Positions 44,293 to 52,015 of a stretch of DNA of 64,000 nt are shown here, in pieces (position 1 is the stretch's first letter; each line of letters begins with the position of its first letter). A program made the position numbers and the translations under genes. The notes under the pieces are model-generated. The model searched no databases. It was not told where the DNA came from and worked only from the letters and a program-made list of their open reading frames with translations. This DNA is from Bradyrhizobium barranii subsp. apii. Lineage in GTDB: Bacteria > Pseudomonadota > Alphaproteobacteria > Rhizobiales > Xanthobacteraceae. Location of the stretch: assembly GCF_011516635.5 (NCBI RefSeq), contig NZ_CP096255.1, positions 9,063,501-9,127,500 on the forward strand, given 5' to 3'.

Positions 44293-45067
44293 CTACTCGT
44301 CCCTGCGCCTGGGCCGAAGCAGCTTGCGATAGCCTCCGCGGACAAATGCGAGGCCGCTTTGTACAAGGCGACGGGTTCGGCTGCGCAGATCGTGTGTTTT
44401 CCAGGCACGATCCGATATTCGCGCCTTGCCAAACAGAGCTTCTGCGATGCTGCGATAAGTCGCGCCGGCGAGATACGCGGCGGCCGCGCGAAGGGCTGCG
44501 CACAGTCGTTCGCGCCACTGTTTGGGCACGCGATGAAACGGAGGTCCTGGCGCGCGTCCATTCATCGCGCGCCACAGCCGCGTGGCGGCATGCGCGCGCG
44601 CCTCGAAATCGCGGTCAAATGGCAACTCGGCCGCATAGCGAGCGCCTGCGGTCAGCGGCTGTTTCGACCAGATGCGATGCTCCGCCGAACCGATTTGCAG
44701 CACGGCGTGCCAGCCGTCAGCGGCACGGCGCACGTGGCCAGTTGCAAGATCAAGCGGTGGCTGAGACGTTGGGCCTTGACCAGGCGTTGAAGCGGTTACT
44801 GCGACCGGGACGACGGCCGGCAGAACCTCGGGCGCCCAAAAGATTGTCTGCTCGTGGAACGACCTTTGCGGGTCATGCGCGAAAGCAGAGGCCCCACCTC
44901 CTCCTGAATTCCTCGGTCACCTCGCCATCTGAGCTGCTAGCGATGATCGCATCGTAGTCACGCTGATAGTCCACGTTCATACGAAGGCCTACCCAGGCGA
45001 TTTCAGTGATCTCAGCGTTCTCTAGGCTCTTAAACGAATCCGGTGATCGCCAGTCGAATTCAGGCAT
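44293..45067 (-). CDS. fseA: FseA-like excision activator made by +1 ribosomal frameshift (DUF6499 + DUF2285)
   Basis: Two frames encode one family. The first (45067 to stop at 44873, 64 residues) starts MPEFDWRSPDSFKSL and ends RRRWGLCFRA. The second frame continues AHDPQRSFHEQTIFWAPEVL and runs to 44293, with the DUF2285 (RovC-type DNA-binding) end AAAAYLAGATYRSIAEALFG ... VRGGYRKLL. The frames meet at TTTC (44884-44881): slipping Phe-tRNA from UUU to UUC joins them into about 257 residues. The same +1 UUU-to-UUC slip makes FseA from msi172-msi171 in Mesorhizobium ICEMlSymR7A, where FseA activates rdfS. rdfS lies immediately downstream here. A plain inactivating mutation is the alternative, but the exact site argues against it. 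Confidence 0.85.
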
Positions 45068-45150
45068 TGCTTCCGCCCCATTACACGCAGCTAACAAGGA
45101 TTGCGGGGCAATAACTATAAACGATGCGGTTGTGGGAAGCCCCTAGTTTG

Positions 45151-45164
45151 GCACCACGTGGTGC
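45151..45164. promoter_or_regulatory. Perfect 14-bp palindrome upstream of fseA, candidate TraR/lux box
   Basis: GCACCACGTGGTGC is fully symmetric and lies 84 bp upstream of the fseA start, in the gap after qseM. Its GCA...TGC ends recall lux and tra boxes. In ICEMlSymR7A the fseA parts are TraR-activated. No identical copy was found upstream of luxI in this window. Confidence 0.55.
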
Positions 45165-45231
45165 ATGAGAATGACCACCGCTAAGCGGAAGAAAATCATT
45201 CTGGCAGCAAGTCCCTCGTCGGCGGTTTTTT

Positions 45232-45504
45232 CTATTTTGAACCGCCACCACGTAAGAGACGTCCCTGCTCGGTGACCCATTTGGCGCGCGAGAGATGACT
45301 CTGATATGCGCTCTGCGCACGGTCCGGCTCTCGCTCTGGATCGATGTGCAAGACGATTCGAGCGACCTCACGCCAGTCCGCCCCCTCACCCTCCGCCTGC
45401 AGAAGGCGAATGTACGTGACGACATGCTGTTCGTCATAGGCCGTCAGCGCCGGCTCGTTCGGCGCGACATCCGCGACGTCAGGATCTAGCTGCGGCTTCG
45501 ACAT
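45232..45504 (-). CDS. qseM: QseM-like quorum-sensing antiactivator
   Basis: The 90-residue protein (MSKPQLDPDVADVAPNEPAL, then TAYDEQHVVTYIRLLQAEGE, DWREVARIVLHIDPEREPDR and SHLSRAKWVTEQG) matches the small DUF2285-type protein QseM of symbiosis islands. QseM binds and blocks both TraR and FseA, keeping transfer off in most cells. It is divergent from an XRE gene exactly as qseM is from qseC. ATG 45502-45504 gives the family length; a longer frame to 45636 runs into the operator region. Confidence 0.8.
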   Translation of the reverse strand: MSKPQLDPDVADVAPNEPALTAYDEQHVVTYIRLLQAEGEGADWREVARIVLHIDPEREPDRAQSAYQSHLSRAKWVTEQGRLLRGGGSK

Positions 45505-45734
45505 CAGAGACTTTAATATGCAAGTGATCGAAACCAAGTCGCGAGCCGTGAGCTTTGCCGGCTCGAATAGTTCGGTGCCGTAGCATATGGCATGCCACAT
45601 GCCGGCGCGAGGGCCCAAGAAGCCGCATTTCCGCACATTTCAGCAATCGAAGCTCCGTCCGTGCTGCTCAACATCCAGTTTCCGCGTATTATAACACGTA
45701 GCGCTAGAATACGCGATTGCTTCCTATCCTGCGG
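45505..45734. promoter_or_regulatory. Divergent qseM/qseC control region with inverted-repeat operator
   Basis: CGCGTATT (45683-45690) and AATACGCG (45708-45715) form a perfect inverted repeat with a 17-bp spacer. Between and over the arms lie TATAAT-like sequences: TTATAAT on the minus strand near 45688-45694 and TAGAAT at 45705-45710 on the plus strand. QseC is known to bind paired operators between qseM and qseC and to switch between the two promoters. Assignment here is by position and symmetry. Confidence 0.6.
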
Positions 45735-45962
45735 ATGGATATTCGCAAGGTCTTTGGAGCGAACGCGCGTCGATTTCGCCTGGCCCTTGGCTTGAGCCAA
45801 GAGGCCGTGGCGGAACGCATGGGCGTTGATCGGGCCTTCGTAAGCAGCATGGAGCGAGGGCTGCAGAACGCGACATTGCTCACTGTCTGGCAGATTGCCC
45901 AAGCCTTGGAGGTCCGGCCAGCAGACCTGCTTGAGGAAAGAATGTCTAAGGTTCGATCCTAA
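45735..45962 (+). CDS. qseC: QseC-like XRE repressor
   Basis: The 75-residue protein is almost entirely an XRE helix-turn-helix: MDIRKVFGANARRFRLALGL, SQEAVAERMGVDRAFVSSME, then RGLQNATLLTVWQIAQALEV. Small size and divergence from qseM match QseC, which represses qseM and its own gene in a bistable switch. The start at 45735 gives MDIRKVFG; an ATG at 45717 would add six residues. Neither has a strong ribosome-binding site. Confidence 0.8.
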   Translation: MDIRKVFGANARRFRLALGLSQEAVAERMGVDRAFVSSMERGLQNATLLTVWQIAQALEVRPADLLEERMSKVRS

Positions 45963-45972
45963 CCTTCCGCGA

Positions 45973-46040
45973 GCCGGGCCGAAGGCCCGGCGAGCGGCCC
46001 GACGCGGACACGCGTCATCGTCGCCGGACCGGCGACGATG
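45973..46040. terminator. Two perfect hairpins between convergent qseC and DUF932 genes
   Basis: GCCGGGCC-GAA-GGCCCGGC (45973-45991) and CATCGTCGCCGG-A-CCGGCGACGATG (46016-46040) are perfect inverted repeats. They sit where two convergent genes end and probably terminate both transcripts, though T-runs are absent. Confidence 0.6.
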
Positions 46041-46092
46041 CGTGGGCTTGGGGAGTGGCCGTGCAACCGGTACCGATTGCGCGGCTCTCCTC

Positions 46093-47289
46093 TCAGATCG
46101 CGCGTTCCATCAAGCGCTTTGCCTTCCCTTCCAGTTCAAGCCTCGCATCCTGATGCGACTTAGTGCGGGCCAGCGCCGTAATCCCCTGCACGAAATCAAA
46201 GACACTTTCCGGCTTGCGGTTTTCTTCGCCCAAAACGGTTTCGATAATTTTTGTCGTCTCCGATTTGGAGAACCCGCCCTTGCGGAGAAAGCTTTCGCGA
46301 TCCTCGTCGTTGCGAGCAACGATCCGCTCCCGCGCGGCCTTGATACCGGCGACGAACGGCGCGGGTGAGGAATTTGCAAAGCTCGTCAGCGCGGGGGCCG
46401 CTTCATGCGCGAAACGTTGCGCTGCAAATTTCGAATGCCGGATCGTGATTTGCTCGAAATTCTCCACGCCCCACAGATTGCGGTTCAAGCAGACGGCCCG
46501 AAGGTAGAAGCTCGCAATGCCCAGCGTCTTGCTGCCCACCTCGCTGTTCCAGCAGTAAAATCCACGGAAATACAAGTCCGGCGATCCATCCGGCAACCGG
46601 CCCGCCTCGATCGGGTTGGTGTCGTCGACCAGAAACAGGAATACGTCGCGGTCGCTGGCGTAGAGCGTCGTCGTGTCCTTGGTCACGTCTACAAAGGGAT
46701 TGTGAGTCATTGTTGACCAATCCAGAAGGCCCGGCACCTTCCACCGCGTATCGCCCGTGCCGTTGCCCGCGATCTTCATCACGGCGGCGACAAGTTCATG
46801 GTCCCAGATACGGCCGTAATCCGGCCCGGTGATGGCGCGAAGCTCGATCCGTCCGTCGTCGGCCTCGAGGGTTTTCACGAGCTCGGCGCGGTGCGAGAGC
46901 AAGCCATGTTGCAGGTTGATGCCTGACAGAGCCGCAGGAAGCTGCCGCAGATAGGACGTTGGGGCGCCGACCAGCGTACACAACTGGCCAAAGCTCCAAT
47001 GGGTTGGCGCCACTGGTTCGTCACGGCCGGGGACCATCAAGGCCAGTCGCTCGGGATCGTTGCTGTTGGCCTCCACCCGGATGGCCCTGCTTTCCACCGT
47101 CCGCGCCTGCGCGCGCTCGGCGCGGCCGCGCACGGCGTCATAGAGGTCCGGCAGGTTCAAATAACGTTCGTCATCCGGTCGCGAAAACCATTCCGACGAC
47201 ACACGGCCAATCCGCTGGCCACGCGATACATCCACACGAAAGCCGCCGGAAGCGGGCTGTTGGCCTTGCGACAAAGTCATCATGTTCAT
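46093..47289 (-). CDS. DUF932 protein of plasmid/ICE type
   Basis: The 398-residue protein starts MNMMTLSQGQQPASGGFRVD at ATG 47287-47289 with AGGAG upstream. It contains PTHWSFGQLCTLVGAPTSYL, LRAITGPDYGRIWDHELVAA and FYCWNSEVGSKTLGIASFYL, as in DUF932 proteins of phages, plasmids and ICEs. Function unknown. It is encoded beside DUF736 and a ParB-like gene, a grouping typical of rhizobial mobile elements. Confidence 0.85.
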   Translation of the reverse strand: MNMMTLSQGQQPASGGFRVDVSRGQRIGRVSSEWFSRPDDERYLNLPDLYDAVRGRAERAQARTVESRAIRVEANSNDPERLALMVPGRDEPVAPTHWSFGQLCTLVGAPTSYLRQLPAALSGINLQHGLLSHRAELVKTLEADDGRIELRAITGPDYGRIWDHELVAAVMKIAGNGTGDTRWKVPGLLDWSTMTHNPFVDVTKDTTTLYASDRDVFLFLVDDTNPIEAGRLPDGSPDLYFRGFYCWNSEVGSKTLGIASFYLRAVCLNRNLWGVENFEQITIRHSKFAAQRFAHEAAPALTSFANSSPAPFVAGIKAARERIVARNDEDRESFLRKGGFSKSETTKIIETVLGEENRKPESVFDFVQGITALARTKSHQDARLELEGKAKRLMERAI

Positions 47290-47337
47290 GGTCGTTTCTC
47301 CTGGGGCTGAGGTTGAAGCGCAGCGCTGCGCTGCAAC

Positions 47338-47553
47338 CCTGCCCGTCGGCGAGACCTGGGGTAGCAAGGGCAAGGGCGGCCGAAGCGGAGGGGGATCACC
47401 CGCCTGACAAGGGCGCCTCGATCAGCGCGCGTCTGCACGCGCCATGACGACTTTGGTCGTCATGAAGATCCTTGGCGCGGAAGACCGGGGATACCGCTTC
47501 GGCCGGCGCCGTCAGGTGCTTCACCCTTGCTCGCGCGAGGGCGGAGCCCTTAG
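47338..47553 (-). repeat. Conserved leader segment upstream of DUF932, copy A
   Basis: Blocks CCTGCCCGTCGGCGAGACC, GGGGTAGCAAG, AGCGGAGGGGGATC and GCGGAAGACCGGGGA, and a final GGCGGAGCCCTTAG-like end, recur in the same order upstream of the ParB gene (50753-50976). The segment holds a perfect hairpin CATGACGAC-TTTG-GTCGTCATG at 47443-47464. It precedes the DUF932 start on the minus strand, so it may be a transcribed leader or a binding array. Confidence 0.65.
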
Positions 47554-47659
47554 CGATTCACTTCCAAAAAACAATGCTCTTCCTGCTTGCCTGCAAAGGC
47601 ATGACAGAAACGCAAAAAGCCCCGCCTCCGGAGGAGGCGGGGCGGATGATCCGGATGGA

Positions 47660-47971
47660 TCAGTCGCCGTTGCGGCGGGACCAGATCAGGGTGAAGCCGT
47701 CGTCGCCCTCGACTTTCACCAGCGAGGCGTAGATCGGCGCCGGGAAGCTCGGATCGTCGAGCTTGACCGAGAGGTATTCGCGTTCGGTCTCGCGGGCGGT
47801 CTTTTTCCAGGCGGCACCGAATTCGGTGGTACCGGCGAAGATGCGGAAGTCGGGCGCCTTGTCGTTGTCTTTCTCGGACGCAGCGAACCTTGCCTTGATG
47901 TTGAGCGTCAACGTCTTGATCGAGCCGACATAGCCGTTGTCCGAAGCGGTGAAGGTGCCGATGGTAGCCAT
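47660..47971 (-). CDS. DUF736 protein
   Basis: The 103-residue protein MATIGTFTASDNGYVGSIKT, then LTLNIKARFAASEKDNDKAP, is a full-length DUF736 member with a small beta-rich fold and a C-terminal GFTLIWSRRNGD. ATG 47969-47971 follows CGGAGA. DUF736 genes are frequent on alphaproteobacterial plasmids and ICEs. Function unknown. Confidence 0.88.
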   Translation of the reverse strand: MATIGTFTASDNGYVGSIKTLTLNIKARFAASEKDNDKAPDFRIFAGTTEFGAAWKKTARETEREYLSVKLDDPSFPAPIYASLVKVEGDDGFTLIWSRRNGD

Positions 47972-48612
47972 GGTAATCTCCGTTGGTTGCTCGGGCCGCG
48001 CCCATCGCGGCCTCGATGGCCATCCTTGGCCCGGGGAGCGATCGGCCCGCAGCCGTCAGGCCCGCAGCGCAGCGAAGGACGGCGTAAGCCTGCTTTTTTG
48101 TTTCCGCGAGGAATGCCGCCCCTTTGCGGCAGGGGAAAAAAGCAGGCGTAGCCGTTGCGGGAAGGCGATCGAGGCTCTTGCCGTCCCTCGGGCCTGATCA
48201 GCCCATTCGAGGTTGCGTTGGACGCTGCCCGGGAACGAACTGACGGAGATATCCATGGCTGCCCGCATTCAAGCAGCACAAGGACGTGGCTCGATCGAGC
48301 GAACACACGCTGACATCAGCGCATCAACGGCGGCAAAGACGCGTAAGACGAAACGATGAGCGACCGATTTCGCATGCTGTCGTGGCGCATCGGAGCGCCA
48401 CTGGAAGAAGCCCCCGCTGGAAGATAATCCGAACGGCGGCAGTCATTCGTCTGATCAAGGACCGGCCAAGGGCACATCGCCGCTGATGAAGCGGGCTAGA
48501 CGACGATCCCGTGCTCGCGGTCCGCTACGATCGGCACAGATCGGAAGCACCGTACTCCGTGGTCCAGGTGCGGGCTTGCGTCTCTAAGTTGCCGCCTTTG
48601 CATCAATTAAAC
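47972..48612. other. Non-coding region with large structured inverted repeat (48088-48147)
   Basis: No protein is recognised in 640 bp. At its centre GCCTGCTTTTTT (48088-48099) pairs perfectly with AAAAAAGCAGGC (48136-48147). Nested inside are TTTCC/GGGAAA and GCCGC (48115-48119)/GCGGC (48126-48130). This could be a small RNA gene, a replication or transfer site, or a bidirectional terminator between DUF736 and parB. Confidence 0.55.
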
Positions 48613-48682
48613 CGGCCGCGCGCCAAGGCGCGCGGCCGAAATTTTTGCGTGGTTGGCCGGGGCCGCATGCGCGGCCCCGGCC
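48613..48682. terminator. Two perfect 12-bp GC-rich hairpins after the ParB-like gene
   Basis: CGGCCGCGCGCC-AA-GGCGCGCGGCCG (48613-48638) is followed on the plus strand by AAATTTTT. GGCCGGGGCCGC-ATGC-GCGGCCCCGGCC (48655-48682) lies six bases from the parB stop. Both are perfect and likely end transcription from the ParB gene and from any opposing transcript. Confidence 0.7.
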
Positions 48683-48687
48683 AAAAC

Positions 48688-50700
48688 TCACTCGGCAGCC
48701 TCCGAATAGGCATCATCACGCCCAGCAGTGGGCGCATCGGATTGTTCTTGCTGCTTGGCCGTCCTCAGCAGGGCGGGCAGCCAGTCGGTCGCAGCCAACA
48801 ACTGCTCGGCCGCTTCCGCCATATCGGCCTTTTTCATATCGGCCATTCGATCGGCCGCCTTGCCGCTCACGCCTTCGCAGACGGCCTCCTGAATGCGGGC
48901 CTTGGTGACGCGACCGAGATAGCTGAGCACGGTCGGCCGCCAGTAGCCGGTCATATCGAGCGAAACCGCTTCCGCAAGCCGGTCGGCCGTTGCCAAAGCC
49001 CGGGGCCTCCGCTCCCACGGCAGTTTGACCGCGTTGACGGTCAACGCGACACAATGAGCGAACAAGGCCATGCGGCTGTCGGCATCAAGCTCGGCCACGA
49101 ACGCCCAGAGGCTCGTGACGTCGCGCGGTATCTGCCTTGCCCAATTGGCGTGGCGGTCCGCCCATGCCTTGCCTGCGGGCGTATCCTCGATCCGGTCCGC
49201 ATGCCCTGCCAAGTCCGTCTTGATCGGCTGGATACCGACAACATGGGCGTCGGCGCCTAAATAGAAGATTTGCGCGGCGAGTGCGTGGGTGACCGCAACG
49301 ATGGCAACGTCCGGCTGTTCGCTCAGATTGAGCCGGAGGCCCAGGGTTCGGTGCGCGGTGAGGTTACGAACGAGAACGTCGGACAATGGGCGGTCGTCGT
49401 CTTCCTCGTCGGCGGCACCCGTACCCTCCCCGCTTTCGTCTTGCCCTGCCTGACCCTCGGCTCCCTCCGGATCGCCTGCCTCCGAGGTTTCCGCGGTTTG
49501 CTCCGCTTCGGATTGCGGCTTTTCGTCCGTGGGCCGGATGAAACCGCGTTCGATCCGCACGGCACCGTCGTGATTGAGGATCACGAACGCGCCGCCGCGC
49601 GCGACGTCGTCGGGATCGTAGGCCTGCCGCTTCGGTTCCAGCCGTTCGATCTCAGCTTCAAGTTCACCGAACCTGGCATCCACATCGTCAGGCAGTTCAT
49701 CGGCCGCCTGGCGCTGCTCGGTGAGGCGGTCGAACTCGGTCTGTGCCGCCTCAAGGGCGGCCTTGTCTTCCGTCGAAAGCTCGACCGGATGCGGGTAGGT
49801 CCGCCGCATGCCATGGGCATGCGGAAAATCGAGATGGGCTTCGGTCCATTTCCAACCCTCGGCGGCCCGAACCGCATCGGCTTCGCGACCGAGCTTGGCC
49901 GTGACCAGCAAATCAAGCAGCGCCACATCTTCCAGATAGCCGCCGCGATCCTCGGTGAAGAGGTCGCGAAGGATCGAGCCGCCTGCTTCGGTGTACGCTT
50001 CGATACCGACAAAGCGCGCGCGGCGGTCGGTTGCGGCCACATGCGTTTCGGTGAGAAGGCGGCGGATGGTGCTGGCGTCGCGGTTGTAGGACAGCCGCTC
50101 ATAGACGCCTTCCTGCCGGGCGTGATCATCGGTGATGGCAAAGGCCATCAATTGTTCAAGGGCCAGATCGCCCTCGCGGTAAACCTGCATCAGCTTTGGG
50201 GAGACCGCCCCCAACCGCAGGCGTTGCCGCACCACATGCGGCGTCACCCCGAAGCGGGCCGCGATTTCCTCCGCGCCGAAACCGCGCTCTTCCGACAGCT
50301 TCTTGAAGGCCTCGAACTGGTCGGCGGGGTGCATGTTTTCCCGAGTGACATTCTCGTCCAGGCTGATCTCGTGCGGATCGTTCGCGGTATCCACGATGCA
50401 ACGGATCGGTTCGGTCTTCTTGATCTCCTTCCGCTTTACCCGCAAAAGCTGGGCAAGCCGCCTGCCTTCGCCGATGGTCACGAAATAGAACCCCGTGGCC
50501 GCCCCTTCTCCATCGACCTCCGGTCCAACGACCAGATTTTGCAGAATGCCCTTGGCGGCGATGCTCGCCGCATAGGCCTCGATCGCCGCATCGCTGTGCG
50601 GCGTCTTGCGCGCGTTCTTCGGCGACTTCTTGAGCTTGTTGAGCGGAATGAGAAGTTGCGTTCCGTTCTCGGGGAGTTGTTCAATGTGCTTGGCCGACAT
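48688..50700 (-). CDS. ParB/RepB/Spo0J-type nuclease-domain protein
   Basis: The 670-residue protein starts MSAKHIEQLPENGTQLLIPL. The ParB N-terminal domain shows LKKSPKNARKTPHSDAAIEA, the box GEGRRLAQLLRVKR and DENVTRENMHPADQFEAFKK. A ParB HTH follows (EEIAARFGVTPHVVRQRLRL), then a long charged region (EQTAETSEAGDPEGAEGQAG) and a C-terminal domain. It is much longer than chromosomal ParB and has no ParA beside it. Large solo ParB-like proteins are common on ICEs; a DNA-binding or regulatory role is likelier than classical partition. Confidence 0.87.
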   Translation of the reverse strand: MSAKHIEQLPENGTQLLIPLNKLKKSPKNARKTPHSDAAIEAYAASIAAKGILQNLVVGPEVDGEGAATGFYFVTIGEGRRLAQLLRVKRKEIKKTEPIRCIVDTANDPHEISLDENVTRENMHPADQFEAFKKLSEERGFGAEEIAARFGVTPHVVRQRLRLGAVSPKLMQVYREGDLALEQLMAFAITDDHARQEGVYERLSYNRDASTIRRLLTETHVAATDRRARFVGIEAYTEAGGSILRDLFTEDRGGYLEDVALLDLLVTAKLGREADAVRAAEGWKWTEAHLDFPHAHGMRRTYPHPVELSTEDKAALEAAQTEFDRLTEQRQAADELPDDVDARFGELEAEIERLEPKRQAYDPDDVARGGAFVILNHDGAVRIERGFIRPTDEKPQSEAEQTAETSEAGDPEGAEGQAGQDESGEGTGAADEEDDDRPLSDVLVRNLTAHRTLGLRLNLSEQPDVAIVAVTHALAAQIFYLGADAHVVGIQPIKTDLAGHADRIEDTPAGKAWADRHANWARQIPRDVTSLWAFVAELDADSRMALFAHCVALTVNAVKLPWERRPRALATADRLAEAVSLDMTGYWRPTVLSYLGRVTKARIQEAVCEGVSGKAADRMADMKKADMAEAAEQLLAATDWLPALLRTAKQQEQSDAPTAGRDDAYSEAAE

Positions 50701-50752
50701 GATCGATCTCCTTTTGCTTTCATGGGTGCAGGGCGCACTCCGCGCCTGCGCC

Positions 50753-50976
50753 CCTGCCCGTCGGCGAGACCAGGGGTAGCAAGTGCCAGGGCGACCCGAG
50801 CGGAGGGGGATCGCCCGCCCGAAAGGGCCGCTCGCAGAGCGGGTCTGCACAAGCGCGTGCCGGGGTTTCTGCTGTTTAGGATCTGAGAAAGCGCGGAAGA
50901 CCGGGGAGACCGCTCGGGTCGGCGCCGGCATGACCGGCGCTTCACCCTGGCGCGCGCGAGGGGCGGAGCCCCTTAG
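50753..50976 (-). repeat. Conserved leader segment upstream of the ParB-like gene, copy B
   Basis: This matches the segment 47338-47553 upstream of DUF932 in block order and partly in sequence. It contains GCGCCGG-CATGA-CCGGCGC and a GGGGCGGAGCCCCTTAG hairpin end. It begins about 50 bp upstream of the ParB start, on the minus strand. Confidence 0.65.
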
Positions 50977-51418
50977 ACCGAGAGGACGGGGCATGTTGGA
51001 TGTGCAGTCGTGCCCGACAGAGAAAGAGGCACCCGCAGGAGGGTCAGCATAGCGCCGACGCGTAGCGGCGGGACCCGGGACCGAGTGCAGTCGCGAGACC
51101 GGTTAAGAAGGCACCCGAACGCGGGACAGTGATAGCGACGCCGGCATGTAATGACGGCGGGGCCCGCGAGCGAGTGCCTCCGGCGAGCGACACATTATTC
51201 GGCGCGAGGGATCGAAGCCGGATGGCCGAGACGCTGAGCGGCTCGGTTCAACGAGAGCCCGGTCCGGCACTTGCTGGACGCGCACGAACGGAATGAAGAG
51301 CTGGGTGGAGGCTTTTCACTCCCAAACCTTGAGTTCTCACGATTGCGAATCCCAGTCATGTGCTAGCAGCCGGAACGAATGACGGACAAAACGATTCGCC
51401 GTATCGGGAGCGATTCCT
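50977..51418. other. Gap at the border between ICE core and repair genes
   Basis: This is 442 bp without a recognisable gene or strong inverted repeat. It separates leftward ICE genes from the repair cargo. No att-like repeat or tRNA was found. Confidence 0.4.
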
Positions 51419-51682
51419 ATGCTGATGACGAGTGAACGAAGGCCAGCGGTCCGGACGATGCGCGGCTGGGCGATCCAGGTGCTCCAGGAAGCCGGCGCCA
51501 TCCGCGAGTGCGAGGAGCACGGCTGGATGCAGGACCGTGCCGATCCGCATGCCCGGGAGCGGGCCTTCAATATCGCCCATGAAGATCCGCCAGCGGGAGT
51601 CTCCCCGGACGCGGCAGCGGCCGAAGTTCGCGACGTGCTGAACTCGATCGGTGATACCTGCCCGGAATGCCCTCCTGAATAG
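51419..51682 (+). CDS. Small conserved hypothetical protein
   Basis: The 87-residue protein (MLMTSERRPAVRTMRGWAIQ, VLQEAGAIRECEEHGWMQDR, ADPHARERAFNIA, then EVRDVLNSIGDTCPECPPE) has a C-terminal CPEC pair and a hydrophilic helical body. GGGAG lies nine bases ahead of the ATG. Proteins of this pattern occur in Bradyrhizobium beside ligase/Ku genes. Function unknown. Confidence 0.65.
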   Translation: MLMTSERRPAVRTMRGWAIQVLQEAGAIRECEEHGWMQDRADPHARERAFNIAHEDPPAGVSPDAAAAEVRDVLNSIGDTCPECPPE

Positions 51683-51722
51683 AAGGACGGCGCCGGGCCT
51701 CGAGGCCGACCCAGCTCTCCGA

Positions 51723-51911
51723 TCAGCGGCCCAGCCGTTTCTCGACGCGCTTGCGCGCATTGCCGACCTTTTTGACGGCCTTTTTCACCGCCGGGGCCGA
51801 CTTTCCGGTCTTCTTCGCCTCGTATCGCACTTCGTAGTCCTGCCCGCTGGCCACTCGTGCTCGGTCCTGCTTTCGGCCACGTGCCGTCTTCGTATTCTTC
51901 GCTACCGCCAT
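51723..51911 (-). CDS. DUF3606 protein
   Basis: The 62-residue basic protein MAVAKNTKTARGRKQDRARV, then ASGQDYEVRYEAKKTGKSAP and AVKKAVKKVGNARKRVEKRL, matches DUF3606 (a QDYEVRYxxKK core and a terminal VxxVG...V motif). ATG 51909-51911 follows AGGAA. It is a small helical protein, common in rhizobia and often stress-related by context; function unknown. Confidence 0.8.
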   Translation of the reverse strand: MAVAKNTKTARGRKQDRARVASGQDYEVRYEAKKTGKSAPAVKKAVKKVGNARKRVEKRLGR

Positions 51912-52015
51912 GGATTCCTCCTGTTGCGACACCGAAGCAACGCGATTGGGATTCACGGGTTCCGGAACGATTCCAACTGTGTCAGTTTGAATCAGCTGTT
52001 GCGTGGAGTGCTTGA

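Noticed and set aside
44293..45067. Calling the DUF6499-DUF2285 gene a simple pseudogene
   Set aside because: The frame change falls exactly at UUU-C, the known +1 slip site of FseA, and both halves are well conserved with rdfS next to it.
49270..50886. 538-codon open frame on the plus strand
   Set aside because: It is antisense to the ParB-like gene, which has clear ParB motifs.
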